A program made the translations under genes and the position numbers. The notes beneath the pieces are model-generated. The model was not told the origin of the DNA. It ran no database searches and worked only from the letters and a program-made list of their open reading frames with translations. From assembly GCA_030432235.1 (NCBI GenBank), contig JAUIHT010000001.1, positions 1,488,001 to 1,552,000 of the forward strand: a stretch of DNA of 64,000 bases, in the 5' to 3' direction. This DNA is from Verrucomicrobiia bacterium. GTDB taxonomy: Bacteria; Verrucomicrobiota; Verrucomicrobiia; Opitutales; Cerasicoccaceae. Positions 35,128 to 44,685 of this stretch are shown in pieces (positions within the stretch are counted from its first letter, which is position 1; each line of letters begins with the position of its first letter).

Positions 35128-36522
35128 ATGTCTGAATCCCAATACGATCTGATTGTCATCGGCGGCGGCCCGGCGGGCTACGCCGGAGCTATTCGCGCCG
35201 GGCAGCTCGGCAAGAAAGTTGCCTGCGTGGAAATGGAACGCGCCGGCGGCACCTGCCTGAACTGGGGCTGTATCCCCTCCAAGGCCCTGCTCAAGAGCGC
35301 CGAGCTTTATCAGAAGATGCTCCACGCCGACGATTTCGGCTTCACTGTGAAGGGCATCGAGGTGGACTTTGCCAAGGTGGTCGAGCGCTCCCGCGGCGTG
35401 GCCAACCAGATGGCCAAGGGCATTGAGTTCCTTTTCAAGAAGAACAAGGTCGATTACATCGTCGGCAAAGCTCAGATCGAGGCCGCTGGCATGGTCCAGA
35501 TTACCGAGGGCGACAAAAAAGGCGAGTACCTGACCGCCAAAAACATCCTCATCGCCACCGGCTGCCGCGCCCGCATGTTGCCCGGCCTGGAAAAGGACGG
35601 CCAGCGCATCATGACCGCTCGCGAAATCCTCGACCGCCGCGACTTGCCCAAGAGCTGTGTTGTCCTCGGCGCCGGCGCCATCGGCATGGAGTTCGCCTAT
35701 TTCCTCAGCTCCTTTGGCTGCGAGGTGACCGTGCTCGAAATGCTCGATGACGTTTTGCCTGTCGAGGACGCCGAAGTGTCGAAGTTTGTCGAACGACAGT
35801 TCAAGAAGCAGGGTATCACCGTGAAGACCGGCACCAAGGCTGAAAAGATCGCCGTCGGCAAGAAGTCAGTCACCCTCGATGCCACCAAGGGCGACAAGAC
35901 CGAGAAGCTTGAGGCAGAGAGCCTGCTCGTGGCCATCGGCGTGACCGCCAACATGGACGGTCTGCTCTCCAGCAAGGTAAACCTGGAGATGGACCGCAAT
36001 TACATCAAGGTGGACAGCCATTACCGCACCAACGTGCGCGGGATTTACGCCGCCGGGGATATCATCGGGCCGCCCTGGCTGGCCCACGTTGCCACCTACG
36101 AGGCCGTGCAGGCCGTCAATGGCATCTTCAGTCACGGCGAGCCGCGTCCCATGCTGCGTTTCCCCGGCTGCACCTACTGTCAGCCACAGGTCGCCAGCAT
36201 CGGACTGACGGAAAAGGCCGTGAAGGAAAAAGGTATCCCGTACAAGGTCGGGAAGTTCCCGTTCACCGCCAGTGGCAAGGCTGTGGCCTCGCTGGAGTCC
36301 GAAGGTTTTGTGAAACTCATTGTGGCCGAGAAGGATGGAGAAATCCTCGGGGCGCATATCACCGGAGCCGAGGCCACCGAGCTTATCGCCGAGTACGGCC
36401 TGGCCATGGAACTGGAAGCCACCTGGGAGGAAGTTCACGGCACCATTCACGCGCATCCGACTCTCTCCGAGGCACTTATGGAGGCCGCTGCCGCCACGCA
36501 CGGCGAGGCTATCCACATTTAG
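35128..36522 (+). CDS. lpdA: Dihydrolipoyl dehydrogenase
   Basis: The FAD-dependent E3 subunit reoxidises dihydrolipoamide in 2-oxoacid dehydrogenase complexes or the glycine cleavage system. The 464-residue protein shows the FAD-binding GGGPAGYAGAIRAGQ, the redox-active disulfide GGTCLNWGCIPSKALL, the NAD-binding GAGAIGMEFAYF, the IYAAGDIIGPPWLAHVA FAD motif and the C-terminal active-site HAHPTLSEAL with the His-Glu pair. ATG at 35128 is taken as the start; an in-frame ATG at 35101 would add nine residues. No E1 or E2 gene lies nearby. Confidence 0.94.
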   Translation: MSESQYDLIVIGGGPAGYAGAIRAGQLGKKVACVEMERAGGTCLNWGCIPSKALLKSAELYQKMLHADDFGFTVKGIEVDFAKVVERSRGVANQMAKGIEFLFKKNKVDYIVGKAQIEAAGMVQITEGDKKGEYLTAKNILIATGCRARMLPGLEKDGQRIMTAREILDRRDLPKSCVVLGAGAIGMEFAYFLSSFGCEVTVLEMLDDVLPVEDAEVSKFVERQFKKQGITVKTGTKAEKIAVGKKSVTLDATKGDKTEKLEAESLLVAIGVTANMDGLLSSKVNLEMDRNYIKVDSHYRTNVRGIYAAGDIIGPPWLAHVATYEAVQAVNGIFSHGEPRPMLRFPGCTYCQPQVASIGLTEKAVKEKGIPYKVGKFPFTASGKAVASLESEGFVKLIVAEKDGEILGAHITGAEATELIAEYGLAMELEATWEEVHGTIHAHPTLSEALMEAAAATHGEAIHI

Positions 36523-36727
36523 CCATAGCGAGTTGGCGATATCGTAGTTGGGTCTACCCCTGTGTTTCCGGGGGATTGTTACGGTTGCGTTACGGCCATG
36601 GGGAATTCTCGTGGCGACGTCTATCTGTGCTGGCGCTGAGCTTTACGGGTGTTCTAGTATATTTTTATTCGCTAAATCGCGAATATGGCTTCCGGCTTGC
36701 TACTATAGGTGACGTTCAGCAGCACAT

Positions 36728-39700
36728 ATGTTTTTTAGGAGGAAAAACACCCGATTTCGGCGGCAAAGTCTGCCTGCTTGCTCATTTTTGAGCAAAAGGC
36801 AGGGGGGCTTTGCCCTCATTGTGGCCCTGTCCCTGATGGGATTTTTACTTCTGTTGCTGTTGAGCCTCTCCGCGCTCGTCAGTGTGGAGCTGGCCGGCAT
36901 CCAGCAGTCTAAGGCCAAGCTCGCTGCCCGCGAAAACGCCCGCCTCGGCCTTCTGGCCGCCCTCGGCGAGCTGCAAGTGCAGGCTGGCCCCGACCAACGC
37001 GTGACGGCTCGGGCGGACATTTCGGATTCAACTTTAACTGGGGGTACACGTTTCTGGACAGGGGTTTGGGATAGTGCAAATACTACATCTCCGATGACGT
37101 GGTTGGTTTCAGGGGAAAACCCAGATCCGGCATCAACTCCTAGTGGTAATAACACCGTCTCGTTAGTTGGGGAGGCAACTGTTGGTACTACGAGCATTAA
37201 CCCTAATGCCAATAACCAGAAAATAGTGGTTGAGTCGGTGCCGGCTGAAGAGAATGGGCGCTATGCATGGTGGATTGGGGACGAGGGTGTAAAAGCCAAT
37301 ATCAGCCATGTGGGCAGCGAGGACATTTACCCTGAACCCGCCAATCAAGTCGATGTGGTCAAACGCCATGAGCGCGGTATCAATTTTGCCCAGAATGGAG
37401 CGCGTGTGGGCGTGGAAGCATTAGTCGGGACTTCATTCTCTGAGTCCGGCGAGTTTCGTCAGACTCATGAGGGTACAAGTCATGAATTAGCTCGGGCATT
37501 GCACTTATCCGACCTTATGCAGGTTAATAACCTGAAGGATGACTTTATGCCACGTTATTTCCACGATCTGACAGTGCATTCCTCGGGCGTGTTGGCTGAT
37601 AGCGTGAACGGTGGGTTGCGTATGAATCTCGATAATCCAGTAGGAACAGATCCTAATGACCCCTTCACTAATGGAGATCTGAATGCTTACATTAATCACC
37701 AAGCCAATTATACCTCTTTTCAAACGGAGCGCTACTGGACTACTTATGGTTTGGATGCGGTTGATCAAATGGCAGAGGACTGGGAAAATAATATGCCTGA
37801 AAAGCCAGAAGAAGGGTATAGGGCATACCATCATTTGACACCTATCATTACTGAGTTTATTATCTATTTCTCTGTGTTCCATCGTCCCAGTGACGGAGGT
37901 CATCCAGGAATACGTTATCAACTCGAGTTGGAGTTATATAATCCCTATCCTTTTCCTATCTTACTCTCCAGTTCTGACCGCAAGCCTCTGACTGTTATGG
38001 TGGAAGGCTTACCTGAAATAAAGGTGACGAAGAATCCTGTATCAGGTGCGTCAGTTTCTTCCGGTTGGGTCGCAATGGATGATCTTCCGCTGAGTTCGAG
38101 TTCAGGTGACGTTGAAACATCCTCATGGCTTGAAATCACTGACAGCAACCTTGGAGATGAGGGCGAACAAGACAGCGTTGGCTTTTTGATGCCAGGTGAA
38201 GTCTACCGTTTGAATGAGCCAAACAGGGTCGGTGGCCTACTGAAGTACATGCGAGGGTATCAGCCCAAAACAGTCGAAGATGCGGATGAAATTGTCGTTG
38301 AGTGTCGGGCGCCTGATGGCGAGGAAGAAGGTAAATTAAATGTGAAGCTAATAAAGGGGTACACTTACAAGACGGAAGGTATTAATACGCGTACAGCAGG
38401 CGACCCTTCGGTTTTTGAGTTGAAAAACTTACCCTACGAGGGAAATCCAGATTACTTTTATTTTGTTTATGATAGAGCGGATGGTAAGCCGGCTGGTGGT
38501 CGTGGCACAGCCGGTGACAAAAAATATATCCAAGGAAGTGGAAATCAAGGCAGTGTAGAAATTGATAAGACCTATATCTTTGCCTTTCATTTCCGCTTGG
38601 GTGCTGGAATCGACAGTCCCGAGCTGGAAGAGTTTCTTAAGTACTACGATCTCCGAAACCCTTCCATCGACTATGAAGGCAGCTTCTCCTATATAGATGA
38701 GGATGGTAACGAGGTAACACGTGCCTATGCCGATTTTATAGATCAGGCTTCTTTCAATCCCATCAGCACCGAGACTTTCATCTCGAAGGTATTGTCGCGT
38801 GAGCCCACCTTTGATGCCTTTTGGGATTTACAGAGTCGCTACCGCGATCCGGAGGCCGCAGCCGCTGATCGTTATCAGGACTTGCGCCTGTATGATGTTC
38901 CGACTCAGAGTCCGACTAACATTGCCTCTCTACGTCATGCTTACTTTGTGGGTACTGCACCATTAAGTCTGACCAGCCCTAATGGAGGAGGCCTCAACGA
39001 TGCATTCGACAAGTACTTCTTTTCCTCAATACCCGATACAGGTTGGACACCAGATTCTAAGCTCGACTTACCAAACCCCTATATGCGCGTTGTTGATGAA
39101 ACACAGTCCACCAGTGCTTTAAGGGCCTATGATTCGGCCCAATACCTAATGGTTGATAGCGCTTTTAATATTAACTCAACTTCTTTCGAAGCTTGGGCTG
39201 CCGTACTGGATCAAGGTACTACTGACTATAGTCTTGATGAAGGGGATCGCCAAGGAATATTCATCAAAAGAACCTCATCCAATGGGGTGCCCAGCGATAT
39301 TGATTTGGAGAATTACTTCTTTCGATTTCCTTTTGGAGCACTTGAATATAACAAAGCTTTGGGGGATTCTCCGTTAGAGGGGACTGATGATGTTATTGGG
39401 CTAAAGAATCTGTCCGGAAGTGAATTACTGCGGGAATCGACGCGGCAGGGATTCCGTTCTCTAAATTCCAGCGAGGGAGATCAGCAAATTCAGCAGTTAG
39501 CATATCGTATCGTCGAGGGTATCAAGGCGAGAGGCCAGCCCTTTGGCTCTGTTTCCGAGTTTATCAACAGTGGTATTGTTGAGGACGCGATTGAGGCAGT
39601 TGGCCCTGCAGTGACGGAAGTAGAACTGCCTGAGGTGACTCCTATTAATGAAGGCATTAAGTCCTTTGCTCCGGTTTATGTGCGACAGAGTGATGTGATT

Positions 39701-39940
39701 TCGACGATAGCTTCTCACATGTCAGCTCGTTCAGATACTTTTCTTATCCGATCTTATGGAGATTACCGCGATCCACTTTCGGATAAAATTATTTCCACTG
39801 CTCTTATTGAAGCGGTTGTTCAACGCGTCCCGGAGATTATCGGCGACGGCACCACCGTCGTTGACCCTATGTCCAACGCGACCGAAATTAATAGCGGTCG
39901 TGCGTTTAAGATTGTGAGTATGAGATGGATAAACGACTAA
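36728..39940 (+). CDS. Verru_Chthon cassette A-type pseudopilin-like surface protein
   Basis: The 1070-residue protein starts with a basic leader followed by a prepilin-peptidase type site and hydrophobic helix (QGGFALIVALSLMGFLLLLLL), lacking the usual Glu at position +5, as in PilX or GspK-like proteins. The end carries FLIRSYGDYRDPLSDKI, EAVVQRVPEII and FKIVSMRWIND, a pattern I know from the Verru_Chthon cassette protein A family of Verrucomicrobia. The body is a large, poorly conserved extracellular domain. Family partners B, C and D are not seen next to it. The first 300 and last 100 bases are GC-rich and the body is AT-rich. The downstream gene overlaps it by 16 bases. The role in pilus-like assembly is inference. 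Confidence 0.75.
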   Translation: MFFRRKNTRFRRQSLPACSFLSKRQGGFALIVALSLMGFLLLLLLSLSALVSVELAGIQQSKAKLAARENARLGLLAALGELQVQAGPDQRVTARADISDSTLTGGTRFWTGVWDSANTTSPMTWLVSGENPDPASTPSGNNTVSLVGEATVGTTSINPNANNQKIVVESVPAEENGRYAWWIGDEGVKANISHVGSEDIYPEPANQVDVVKRHERGINFAQNGARVGVEALVGTSFSESGEFRQTHEGTSHELARALHLSDLMQVNNLKDDFMPRYFHDLTVHSSGVLADSVNGGLRMNLDNPVGTDPNDPFTNGDLNAYINHQANYTSFQTERYWTTYGLDAVDQMAEDWENNMPEKPEEGYRAYHHLTPIITEFIIYFSVFHRPSDGGHPGIRYQLELELYNPYPFPILLSSSDRKPLTVMVEGLPEIKVTKNPVSGASVSSGWVAMDDLPLSSSSGDVETSSWLEITDSNLGDEGEQDSVGFLMPGEVYRLNEPNRVGGLLKYMRGYQPKTVEDADEIVVECRAPDGEEEGKLNVKLIKGYTYKTEGINTRTAGDPSVFELKNLPYEGNPDYFYFVYDRADGKPAGGRGTAGDKKYIQGSGNQGSVEIDKTYIFAFHFRLGAGIDSPELEEFLKYYDLRNPSIDYEGSFSYIDEDGNEVTRAYADFIDQASFNPISTETFISKVLSREPTFDAFWDLQSRYRDPEAAAADRYQDLRLYDVPTQSPTNIASLRHAYFVGTAPLSLTSPNGGGLNDAFDKYFFSSIPDTGWTPDSKLDLPNPYMRVVDETQSTSALRAYDSAQYLMVDSAFNINSTSFEAWAAVLDQGTTDYSLDEGDRQGIFIKRTSSNGVPSDIDLENYFFRFPFGALEYNKALGDSPLEGTDDVIGLKNLSGSELLRESTRQGFRSLNSSEGDQQIQQLAYRIVEGIKARGQPFGSVSEFINSGIVEDAIEAVGPAVTEVELPEVTPINEGIKSFAPVYVRQSDVISTIASHMSARSDTFLIRSYGDYRDPLSDKIISTALIEAVVQRVPEIIGDGTTVVDPMSNATEINSGRAFKIVSMRWIND

Positions 39941-40662
39941 GCTACCCGATAATCTTTTTTCTGTTTCTGGGCTTTGGTGTGCAACTATACACATACGCTC
40001 AAGATCAAGACTTGGCAGTTCCTGCTGAGGAGGAAGGCTATGTAAAAGTGGCATTCCATCTATATGCTTTAGGCCGAGCTAAGTTTCGTGATGTGTATTA
40101 TTTCCCTACTCCGGGCAAAGCAGAAAAATTGAAAATACGTATCAGTCAGCAGTCTGAAGAATATTCATATTACGGTCCGAAGGAAATGGGCTTGTTCAGG
40201 CGTTATCCTGGCGAGGTTCCGGGAACATATCGTTACGAAAAAATCGCTTCACTGGAGTTGTCCAAGGGTGAGAGTAGCCTGCTAATCTTTCTGACTCCGA
40301 GCAGAGGTGAAGATGGTTCGACTAAGGAGTTTAATATGGCTGCCATGCCTATGATCCATGATGCAGTCGGCCCCAATCGCTTGGCGTTCTTTAATGGAAC
40401 TGGGGTTCGCCTTATGGGAGTCCTTAATAGGGAAAGGTTTGTCCTAGATAAAGGCCTTTCCAAAGAATTTTCTTCTACAGGTATTGATCATGGTAACGAT
40501 GTTCTTTTAGGGCTTATGGTGCAAAATCAAGATTCTTTGAAAGTAGTCCTGAATAGTAATGTTCAATTTTCTCCAAACCGGCGCACTCTCATAGTACTTA
40601 TGCCTCCGGAAGAGGTTGGCTCTTTTGAAATCGTTGCGTTCCGTATAATTGAGGGAGCTTAA
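39925..40662 (+). CDS. Secreted hypothetical protein coupled to the cassette A-like gene
   Basis: The 245-residue product begins with a signal peptide (SYPIIFFLFLGFGVQLYTYA, likely cut after YAQ) and has a beta-rich domain with FHLYALGRAKFRDVYYFPTPGKAEKLKIR, SLLIFLTP and RTLIVLMPPEEVGSFEIVAFRI. I recognise no family. The ATG lies inside the end of the pseudopilin-like gene, so the two are translated together and this protein is a candidate partner outside the cytoplasmic membrane. Composition is AT-rich like the body of its neighbour. Confidence 0.7.
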   Translation: MDKRLSYPIIFFLFLGFGVQLYTYAQDQDLAVPAEEEGYVKVAFHLYALGRAKFRDVYYFPTPGKAEKLKIRISQQSEEYSYYGPKEMGLFRRYPGEVPGTYRYEKIASLELSKGESSLLIFLTPSRGEDGSTKEFNMAAMPMIHDAVGPNRLAFFNGTGVRLMGVLNRERFVLDKGLSKEFSSTGIDHGNDVLLGLMVQNQDSLKVVLNSNVQFSPNRRTLIVLMPPEEVGSFEIVAFRIIEGA

Positions 40663-40700
40663 GCCCCTTCGCTATTTGTAACTGTAAAAAACCACAAATT

Positions 40701-43700
40701 ATGAATAATATTCCTCAAGTCTTTTTTTTGGTAGCCTCGCGTTTTCCGGAATTACTATTGCGAGTCGGTGGTAGAGGCCGTTCTGGCATTAATCATCGTA
40801 TTGTTTTATTGCTCTGTCTTGTAGGAAGTCTGGTGCCATTCTCTGTCAAGGCGGATTACACCGTTGATTTTGAAGATGGAGACAAGTCCTCGTACTCTTC
40901 CGGAACAACGACTTTAAATGGTATCGACTGGAATTTTACTGAAGCACTGGTGGGTAATGCTACGGGCGATATAAAGAATGGAACCAAAGCTGCACGCATT
41001 CGCAATAACGGTTCCATTGCCATGTTGGCAGACAAGTCTGGGGGCATTGGAGACGTCACGTTCTATTATGCGCGGTCTGACTTCTCCGGAGATCGTAGTG
41101 GCGTGGCACCGTCTTTCGTCGTCGAGTACAGTAATAGCGCCGGCTCTGTATGGGTGCCGTTTGGTAATGAGACCAGTTTAGACGCAGTTGATACTCTGAC
41201 CGAATTTACTGCGACAGCCAATGTTTCCGGTGATGCGCGTATCCGCATTCGGCAAGTTTCCGGAGATACAGGCAAACGCTGGAATGTTGATGATATCGTG
41301 ATCACGGATTATAATGGTGGCGGTGAGCCAGTCCCTCCGGCAGTGGGCACTCCTGAAGTATCTTCCATACAGGAAGAGCAGGCTGATGTTCTAGCCGAAT
41401 ACGTGGCAAACGATGCTGCATCGATTACGGAATATGGTTTTGTATTCTCGGAAACCTCATTGAACGCTGATCCGCAGATTGGAGGAGCCGATGTCACTTT
41501 GCTTGATAATTCTGGCACTCCTTTTAGTCCCTTTAGCGCAACTCTTACGGGCTTAACTATATCTACGGGTTATTCTGTTCGTGCGTATGTTATTTATGAA
41601 GGGGGGACTGTTTATTCACCGATTGTTACGTTTACTACTTTGACGCCCCCTCCGGTGTTGGATGGTGTGACTGATTATACTCAGGATTTTTCTACATTTA
41701 CCGGTGATGGAACCTTGCCGAATGGCTGGGAAGTTACCTCTAGCGGCAATCGCCTGGAGCATTCTGAATGGGCAACCACGGATACTGCGGTGAAATATAG
41801 CTCAGCAACGGTCGATGTTTTTGGCTATCAGCATACGGGGAGCACCGGAAATGTTACTCAAACGCTCACGCTTAAAAATGATACGGGTAGTGTTCTTGAT
41901 GCTGTTACCATCAGTTATTATGGTCGTGTTGAACGCATCACGGAAGGTCGCTCGCCATTCTATACGGTAACCGTAAATGGGACTGAAGTGGCGTCTCTGG
42001 CTTATGATACGGCCAGTAACGAAGACAATCTGCTACGTGAAGCCTCGGTGAGTGGTTTGGGAGTGGCAGATGGTGGCTTGATCACTATAATATGGGCTTC
42101 TTCTGGTGACTCAGCAGGCTCTCCGGGTTCGGGCTCACGCAAGCAGATTGGGATCAGTGATGTTACCGTATCGACTGGCGCATCTGTTGTCGCTCCCTCG
42201 ATTGATTACCTGACACTTTTTGATGGAAGCCTTACAGAAACCGCTTTTGGTGTCGATTCGGAGATTGCCTCCGACGGTGGTGCGGAAATTACACAACGTG
42301 GTTTTTTAATCGCACAAACCGCATTGGAGCCCATGCCTACTTTGGAAACGGCTAATACGACCATCGACTATTATACAGCCGATAATGATCCTTTTTTCTA
42401 CTTTGATTACACGGGCTTGACTGCAGGTACCTCTTATTCGGTACGTTCATTTGCCACCAATAGTGCTGGTACCACTTATTCCAGCGTGCTTGAAGTGAGC
42501 ACATTGACTGTGGCTCCCAGTTTGACGGCGGGCACACCATACGAAGAGAGTTTCCTTGATTTTGCAGGTGTAGAGACACTGCCACAAGGTTGGACTGCCG
42601 AATCCTCGGAAGGAGTAAACGGCTATATAGGTGTATGGGGATTGGGCAGTAGTGGTGGTTTCTTAGGGCCAGATACTGGCGCTGAAGTCGGTGTACTTGG
42701 CTACCAACATACGAGTTCGACTGGAACCGTTACCGTAACCTTGCGATTGGTTAATGATACCGGTGCGACGCTTACCAGCCTCAATGTATCTTATCTTGGC
42801 CGTGTCGAGCGTGTGGATCAGACACGTATTCCCATTTGGACATTCGCGGTGAACGGTACGGAATTTCCTGAACTGAATTACAGCACCGAAGTAGGAGAGG
42901 ATACACTGATATCTGGTACGGCTACCGGTTTGAATATCGCTGATGGCGAGACCTTTTCTATCACTTGGTCCAGTGACCGAGGACAAAGCTCGGGTGCTTC
43001 GCGCCAGATTGGCATTGCGGATGTGTCCATTAGTGTACCGGATGCTAATCAACTCACGGCACCTACAGTAACGCCTGCCAGCGGCACTTATTTGGATGTC
43101 TTTAGTGTGACGGTTACCACACCGGATTCTGATGTGGATCTTTATTATACTTTGGATGGCAGCGAACCATCCGAATCATCTTCACTCTATTCGGGCCCAG
43201 TATCGATTTCGGAAAGCACTACTTTCAAAGTAGCGGCGTTTTCAGATAATCCTTCACTGGATCCAAGTCCCGTGGTGACGCGTGTCTATGAGCTTCCCAT
43301 TTTTGTCACACAACTCTCTGAGGTAACCAGTCCTATCTTGGGGCAGCTATATAAAATAAGCACGGAAGTTATCGTAACTTATATTGATCCGGGTGGTTTT
43401 CGTGGCCAGGCGTACTTTCAAGACGCAACAGGCGGCCTCTTTATGGACGACGACAATCTAGTGGTTAATGCACCAGGCAGGCTGGCTGTCGGCGATGGCG
43501 TTACAGGACTCGTCGGTCGCTTTACCGAATACAACAATCAAATAGAATTCCAAGTAGAGCTTACAGAAGGGACTATCAGTAGTACTGGGAATACCATCAC
43601 CCCGATTACGCTTACGTTGGATCAGCTTTTCTCCAGTTTCGTAACCTACCGCTATCGTTTGGTTAAGGTCATCAACGCTGCTTTCGATTCCGCTGATGGT

Positions 43701-44351
43701 TCAGCGACTTTTGCTGCAGGCAATGTATCAGCAATCTCGGATGCATCGGGCAGTGCTGGATTCCGTACATTCTACAGCACCGATTATATTGATACTGTGA
43801 TACCTCAAGGGGATGTTGACATCGTCGGTATTCCCAATTCCCAAGTAGTGGACGATGTTCCGGGCAATTACCTGTCTGCCCGTAGCTTGGCGGATATTAC
43901 CGAGGCATCCGGTGTGCAGACTCTGTCAGACTACATGGCGAGCTTTGGTCTTTCAGGACCCGATGCCGCTGCTGACGCCAACCCCTCGGGAGATGGTGTG
44001 GCCAATATCTTCAAATTTGCCTTCGGTGGCAATCCGCTGGTCAGCGATTTGGACATCCTGCCGGTCATCGGTACCACCGTTATTTCCGACGAGGTTTACC
44101 TGACCTACACGGTATATCTCGCTCAGGCCTTTACTTGGGATGATACGGCTAAAACACTTACCGGTGCCGGGATTATACTCTCCATTGAAGAATCAACCAA
44201 CATTACCGTTTGGGATCCGGCGGATTTCAGCCTCGTTGGAAGTTTCACTGACGGTGAGATACCGGCGGGTACCGAAGTGGTTTTCGTAAGTGACCAGTCG
44301 CTGGACAGCCTCCCCACCACCTTCTTGCAAATCGAGGGAGTCGAAGAGTAA
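40701..44351 (+). CDS. Large modular secreted protein (1216 residues)
   Basis: An N-terminal signal region (hydrophobic helix about residues 33-50) is followed by beta-rich modules. Two of them, about residues 325-490 and 610-775, are clear duplicates: both contain LP-GW, VLGYQHT or VFGYQHT, TL-L-NDTG, SYYGRVER/SYLGRVER, VNGTE and SRKQIGISDV/SRQIGIADV. Linkers resemble fibronectin-like units (STGYSVRAYV, GTSYSVRSFATNSAGTTYSS). Later come a chitobiase/beta-hexosaminidase C-terminal-like unit (YYTLDGSEPSESSSLY) and a C-terminal DANPSGDGVANIFKFAFGGNPL segment common in verrucomicrobial secreted proteins. No catalytic site is seen. It follows the pseudopilin-like pair by 38 bases. Adhesive or structural role suggested. 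Confidence 0.75.
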   Translation: MNNIPQVFFLVASRFPELLLRVGGRGRSGINHRIVLLLCLVGSLVPFSVKADYTVDFEDGDKSSYSSGTTTLNGIDWNFTEALVGNATGDIKNGTKAARIRNNGSIAMLADKSGGIGDVTFYYARSDFSGDRSGVAPSFVVEYSNSAGSVWVPFGNETSLDAVDTLTEFTATANVSGDARIRIRQVSGDTGKRWNVDDIVITDYNGGGEPVPPAVGTPEVSSIQEEQADVLAEYVANDAASITEYGFVFSETSLNADPQIGGADVTLLDNSGTPFSPFSATLTGLTISTGYSVRAYVIYEGGTVYSPIVTFTTLTPPPVLDGVTDYTQDFSTFTGDGTLPNGWEVTSSGNRLEHSEWATTDTAVKYSSATVDVFGYQHTGSTGNVTQTLTLKNDTGSVLDAVTISYYGRVERITEGRSPFYTVTVNGTEVASLAYDTASNEDNLLREASVSGLGVADGGLITIIWASSGDSAGSPGSGSRKQIGISDVTVSTGASVVAPSIDYLTLFDGSLTETAFGVDSEIASDGGAEITQRGFLIAQTALEPMPTLETANTTIDYYTADNDPFFYFDYTGLTAGTSYSVRSFATNSAGTTYSSVLEVSTLTVAPSLTAGTPYEESFLDFAGVETLPQGWTAESSEGVNGYIGVWGLGSSGGFLGPDTGAEVGVLGYQHTSSTGTVTVTLRLVNDTGATLTSLNVSYLGRVERVDQTRIPIWTFAVNGTEFPELNYSTEVGEDTLISGTATGLNIADGETFSITWSSDRGQSSGASRQIGIADVSISVPDANQLTAPTVTPASGTYLDVFSVTVTTPDSDVDLYYTLDGSEPSESSSLYSGPVSISESTTFKVAAFSDNPSLDPSPVVTRVYELPIFVTQLSEVTSPILGQLYKISTEVIVTYIDPGGFRGQAYFQDATGGLFMDDDNLVVNAPGRLAVGDGVTGLVGRFTEYNNQIEFQVELTEGTISSTGNTITPITLTLDQLFSSFVTYRYRLVKVINAAFDSADGSATFAAGNVSAISDASGSAGFRTFYSTDYIDTVIPQGDVDIVGIPNSQVVDDVPGNYLSARSLADITEASGVQTLSDYMASFGLSGPDAAADANPSGDGVANIFKFAFGGNPLVSDLDILPVIGTTVISDEVYLTYTVYLAQAFTWDDTAKTLTGAGIILSIEESTNITVWDPADFSLVGSFTDGEIPAGTEVVFVSDQSLDSLPTTFLQIEGVEE

Positions 44352-44685
44352 GCAGTTCGATCATCCAGGTTGAGGTTAGCTGTGCTCAGGCACACGCATG
44401 CGTAGTCGATATAAGTGGCGACGCTAAGGCTCACTTGTGCCTTGTGCCATTTGGACAGACATACGCTGATTGGTGTGATTACCTTCTTGGGACGCTTGAT
44501 GTAGAGTATAATCCGTAAAAAAATGACCTTTGGAGCTCTGGGTAGGGGAAAAGGTCCAAAAAATTAGGCTATTTTCACGTTTGTCACATCCCTGCCATGA
44601 AATTGGCGCGATGATAGCTTATTCTCATATGCGTTCCAGAGGAGGAACAATTTAACTTAAATTCGAAAACTACTACATAAAACGA
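44352..44685. promoter_or_regulatory. Intergenic region with possible promoter before PEP-CTERM gene
   Basis: No gene is visible in these 334 bases. A perfect TATAAT occurs at 44507-44512, with only a weak TTCTTG 17 bases upstream. Closer to the gene, AGAGGAGGAAC at about 44637-44647 looks like a ribosome binding site, but lies some 40 bases from the ATG and is followed by no start codon. The rest shows nothing I can name. Confidence 0.3.

Noticed and set aside
44628-44654. Tiny frame ATG CGT TCC AGA GGA GGA ACA ATT TAA before the PEP-CTERM gene
   Set aside because: It could be a leader peptide, but eight codons with a Shine-Dalgarno-like motif inside it are easily due to chance and nothing else supports it.
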